64,000 nt of DNA, taken from positions 79,447 through 143,446 of the forward strand of contig JAFAFE010000004.1 of NCBI GenBank assembly GCA_023423655.1. The letters are read 5' to 3'. The first letter of the stretch is position 1. Each line of letters starts with the position of its first letter. The DNA is from Pseudomonadota bacterium (GTDB lineage Bacteria > Pseudomonadota > Alphaproteobacteria > Sphingomonadales > Sphingomonadaceae). Shown piece after piece: positions 62,302 through 64,000 of the stretch. Under the pieces are notes generated by a model that saw only the letters and a list, made by a program, of their open reading frames with translations, searched no databases and had not been told where the DNA came from. Made by a program: the position numbers and the translations under genes.

Positions 62302-63306
62302 CTACTTCCCCTTCACCGCGCGCACCGGCACCGGCACATTGCAAATATCCACACCGCCCGCCGGCACATTATAAAAACTGTCATGCCGGTTCGCGCGTAG
62401 TTTCGCATAATCGGCAAAACTCTTGCTGCCGGTGTTCATATATTCAAAGCGCGGACGGCTGGCGGCTGGCAGTTCGCTCGCGAGCCGTACCGACCTGATC
62501 GGCGTGCGCTCCTGCGGCGTTTCGTAAAAACCCAGAGCGCCCGTCCCACGTGGCAGGCTCGACAGCCATTCCATGCCCGAAATTACCCGCCCCACTACCG
62601 CAATATTGCGGTCCAACTGGCGCGGCGCTTGGCCGATGACGGTATAAAGCTCGGCACCCGTTCCGGTGTCTGGTGACGTGTTGCGGCCTACGCCAACTGC
62701 GCCATAGCAATGGAGCGGCCAGATCATATGACCATCACTTGCAAACGGCCATCCTCGTTCAAATCCGGCAGCTTTCCCGTAAGAATCATTTGCGAGCATG
62801 AGATCGTCAAATAGCGGTGCCGGTTGCGTTTTCTCTCCGACTGGCATCGTATTTTGCAGCCTTGCGGAGACATAATTCTCCTCTGGCACCGTCACCAAAT
62901 CTTTGGGCAGCGGCTTGGCCTTCGCCTTATCCTCGCCATTCGGGTCGCCCCATTGGGTCACATAATTATCCTGCACCCGCACAATCGCGGTGCCATCCCA
63001 CCAATGGGCGGCGGCGAGCTTTTTGATATTGCCGACCCAGCCTTGACTGAACGGCGCGGGCATAAGTTGTATGACAACACGACGCGGCTTGCTACCCACA
63101 GGCGTTGCAGCGGGCGGCAAGTCCATCACCAGCAAATCATCCGGCGCAATTTCGACCCATTCCGCTTGCGGCGCTTTGTCCACAACATCGGCGGGCGTCG
63201 GCAATTTGGAACGGTCCACCGCGCCATCATCGGCCGCATAGGCCCCGCACGCCGCAAGCGTCATCGCCACCAGCCCGAACCCCAACTTGTCGCGTGTGCG
63301 AATCAT
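62302..63306 (-). CDS. Secreted cyclophilin-type peptidylprolyl isomerase
   Basis: A 334-aa exported protein. The signal peptide spans about residues 1-24 (a Cys in LAACGAYA suggests a lipoprotein or ordinary cleavage at AYA). The cyclophilin-like domain runs from about 85 to 260, with WWDGTAIVRVQDNYVTQWGD standing for the usual FDGTxFHRVI..FMIQGGD, and AVVGRVISGMEWLSSLP near the end. The active-site Arg of FHRV is kept as VRV, but the canonical Phe-His are changed, so activity is uncertain. It probably helps outer-membrane protein folding. Confidence 0.8.
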   Translation of the reverse strand: MIRTRDKLGFGLVAMTLAACGAYAADDGAVDRSKLPTPADVVDKAPQAEWVEIAPDDLLVMDLPPAATPVGSKPRRVVIQLMPAPFSQGWVGNIKKLAAAHWWDGTAIVRVQDNYVTQWGDPNGEDKAKAKPLPKDLVTVPEENYVSARLQNTMPVGEKTQPAPLFDDLMLANDSYGKAAGFERGWPFASDGHMIWPLHCYGAVGVGRNTSPDTGTGAELYTVIGQAPRQLDRNIAVVGRVISGMEWLSSLPRGTGALGFYETPQERTPIRSVRLASELPAASRPRFEYMNTGSKSFADYAKLRANRHDSFYNVPAGGVDICNVPVPVRAVKGK

Positions 63307-63409
63307 AAAAATGCCTCCCGCTATAATTTTATTGCCTTTCCCATCCTGCGCACGCTTGCGCCGGAGCGCAAGGCAGGATAGGGGCTTGCGCTTCCTGACC
63401 GGGATATGC

Positions 63410-63500
63410 GGAGACGTGGCCGAGTGGTCGAAGGCGCTCGCCTGGAAAGTGAGTATACGGCAAAACCGTATCGAGGGTTCGAATCCCTCCGTCTCCGCCA
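63410..63500 (+). tRNA. tRNA-Ser (anticodon GGA)
   Basis: A 91-nt class II tRNA: acceptor GGAGACG/CGTCTCC, anticodon loop CTGGAAA, a long variable arm (TATACGGCAAAACCGTAT region) and T arm GGTTCGAATCC, with discriminator G and encoded CCA. Anticodon GGA reads UCC and UCU serine codons. The degenerate first CRISPR repeat starts at the next base, and the T-run after CCA could also end the tRNA transcript. Confidence 0.95.
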
Positions 63501-64000
63501 GTTTTTTTATAAGCGTGATTTCTGAACTGCTATGATGCGGTCCTCGCTCGAAGATTTATTCTCTGGGTTGCAGCTGGGCCGTGATTTCTGAACTGCTATG
63601 ATCTCTCCATCAAATACCGGAATGAGCTTTGGGTTGCAGCTGGACCGTGATTTCTGAACTGCTATAATAATGGAAATGGTGTTTGGCCCGTGGCTTCCGT
63701 TGCAGCTGGACCGTGATTTCTGAACTGCTATAATGAGCCTCTTTTAATCGTGTTGCTGCGTCCAGTTGCAGCTGGACCGTGATTTCTGAACTGCTATAAT
63801 CGCCGTAACACTCGGTTGATAGTTGAACGTGTTGCAGCTGGACCGTGATTTCTGAACTGCTATAATTCAAGGTCGGGATTGTTGACGATGTAATCTGTTG
63901 CAGCTGGACCGTGATTTCTGAACTGCTATAATGGGTCTGACTCAAAGGTGATGCTCATTGTTCGTTGCAGCTGGACCGTGATTTCTGAACTGCTATAATA
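63501..64000 (+). CRISPR. CRISPR array, type II-C-like, truncated by the window edge
   Basis: Seven 36-bp repeats start at 63567, 63633, 63699, 63765, 63831, 63897 and 63964. An eighth, decayed repeat at 63501-63536 keeps only its last 22 bases (63515-63536). Spacers are 30 bp (the last complete one is 31 bp) and all differ. The repeat begins GTTGCAGCTGGACC, continues GTGATTTCTGAA and ends CTGCTATAAT. Length and ends resemble the Neisseria type II-C repeat (GTTGTAGCT to GCTACAAT). The first full repeat differs at two positions (GGGCC and TATGAT). Decay at the left suggests that this is the old end and the acquisition end lies to the right. No cas gene or tracrRNA is in the window. Confidence 0.97.
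63655..63668 (+). promoter_or_regulatory. Extended -10 promoter inside the CRISPR repeat (example copy)
   Basis: Repeat bases 28-36 are TGCTATAAT, a perfect TGnTATAAT extended -10; in this copy they end at 63668. Repeat bases 9-14, TGGACC, match the -35 consensus at four of six positions with a 16-bp spacer. The motif recurs at the end of every intact repeat (63734, 63800, 63866, 63932, 63999). The two leftmost repeats carry TATGAT instead. Transcription would start about seven bases into each spacer. Confidence 0.65.

Noticed and set aside
63610..63945. A 111-codon minus-strand frame with a repeated YSSSEITVQLQ unit
   Set aside because: It is a translation of the CRISPR array. Repeat plus spacer is 66 bp, a multiple of three, so the frame stays open across units.
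63501..64000. Considered type I or III CRISPR class for the array
   Set aside because: The 36-bp repeat with GTTG start and extended -10 end and 30-bp spacers fits type II-C better. Without cas genes this remains an inference.

Overview
The window reads as chromosomal DNA of a sphingomonad (Alphaproteobacteria, Sphingomonadales; genus not determined). Support: the protein set, the rpsB-tsf-pyrH-frr-uppS-cdsA-dxr-rseP-bamA-ompH-fabZ block with no lpxD/lpxA/lpxB (sphingomonads are known for glycosphingolipids in place of lipopolysaccharide), a CpdR-type regulator, a candidate sigma-EcfG stress promoter, and palindrome-rich intergenic repeats. It is gene-dense. I see no transposase, phage gene or replication origin.

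Layout. (1) 1-12.2 kb: an amino-sugar and cell-wall recycling locus with a BadF-type kinase, NagA, an SIS-type deaminase (NagB-II), an FAD lactate/glycolate-type dehydrogenase, NagX, a GntR regulator, MurQ, a sodium/solute symporter and a TonB-dependent receptor. Three copies of an 11-bp direct-repeat operator-like motif mark its transcription units. (2) 12.3-16.1 kb: glpD and glpK, with a degenerate SRAP-fold gene overlapping the end of glpD. (3) 16.4-27.8 kb: translation and envelope biogenesis genes on the minus strand. (4) 28-38 kb: PPC-domain protein, two SDR enzymes, a small membrane protein, psd-pssA phospholipid synthesis, NADP isocitrate dehydrogenase, a GNAT-nitrilase fusion and a flavoprotein monooxygenase. 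(5) 38-54 kb: KefB-like antiporter, M16 protease, nitrilase-family amidase, two RhlE-like helicases, a NUDIX hydrolase, DUF4126 protein, an MDR reductase and several secreted unknowns. (6) 54-63.4 kb: D-2-hydroxyacid dehydrogenase, SapC protein, a candidate small RNA, N-formylglutamate amidohydrolase, CpdR, acetyl-CoA synthetase, a secreted cyclophilin and tRNAs. (7) 63.5-64 kb: a CRISPR array that begins at the 3' end of tRNA-Ser and runs off the right edge.

How it works together. In region 1, amino sugars enter by receptor and symporter and are phosphorylated. MurQ turns MurNAc-6-phosphate into GlcNAc-6-phosphate plus D-lactate; NagA and NagB-II carry the sugar to fructose-6-phosphate, and the neighbouring FAD dehydrogenase is a plausible sink for the D-lactate. 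The most distinctive element is the CRISPR array: its 36-bp repeats resemble type II-C repeats, and each intact repeat ends in a perfect extended -10 promoter motif, so each spacer could be transcribed from its own promoter. No cas gene lies inside the window. A three-hairpin candidate sRNA with a CUCCUCCC motif at 57.6 kb is the other signal that protein annotation would miss.
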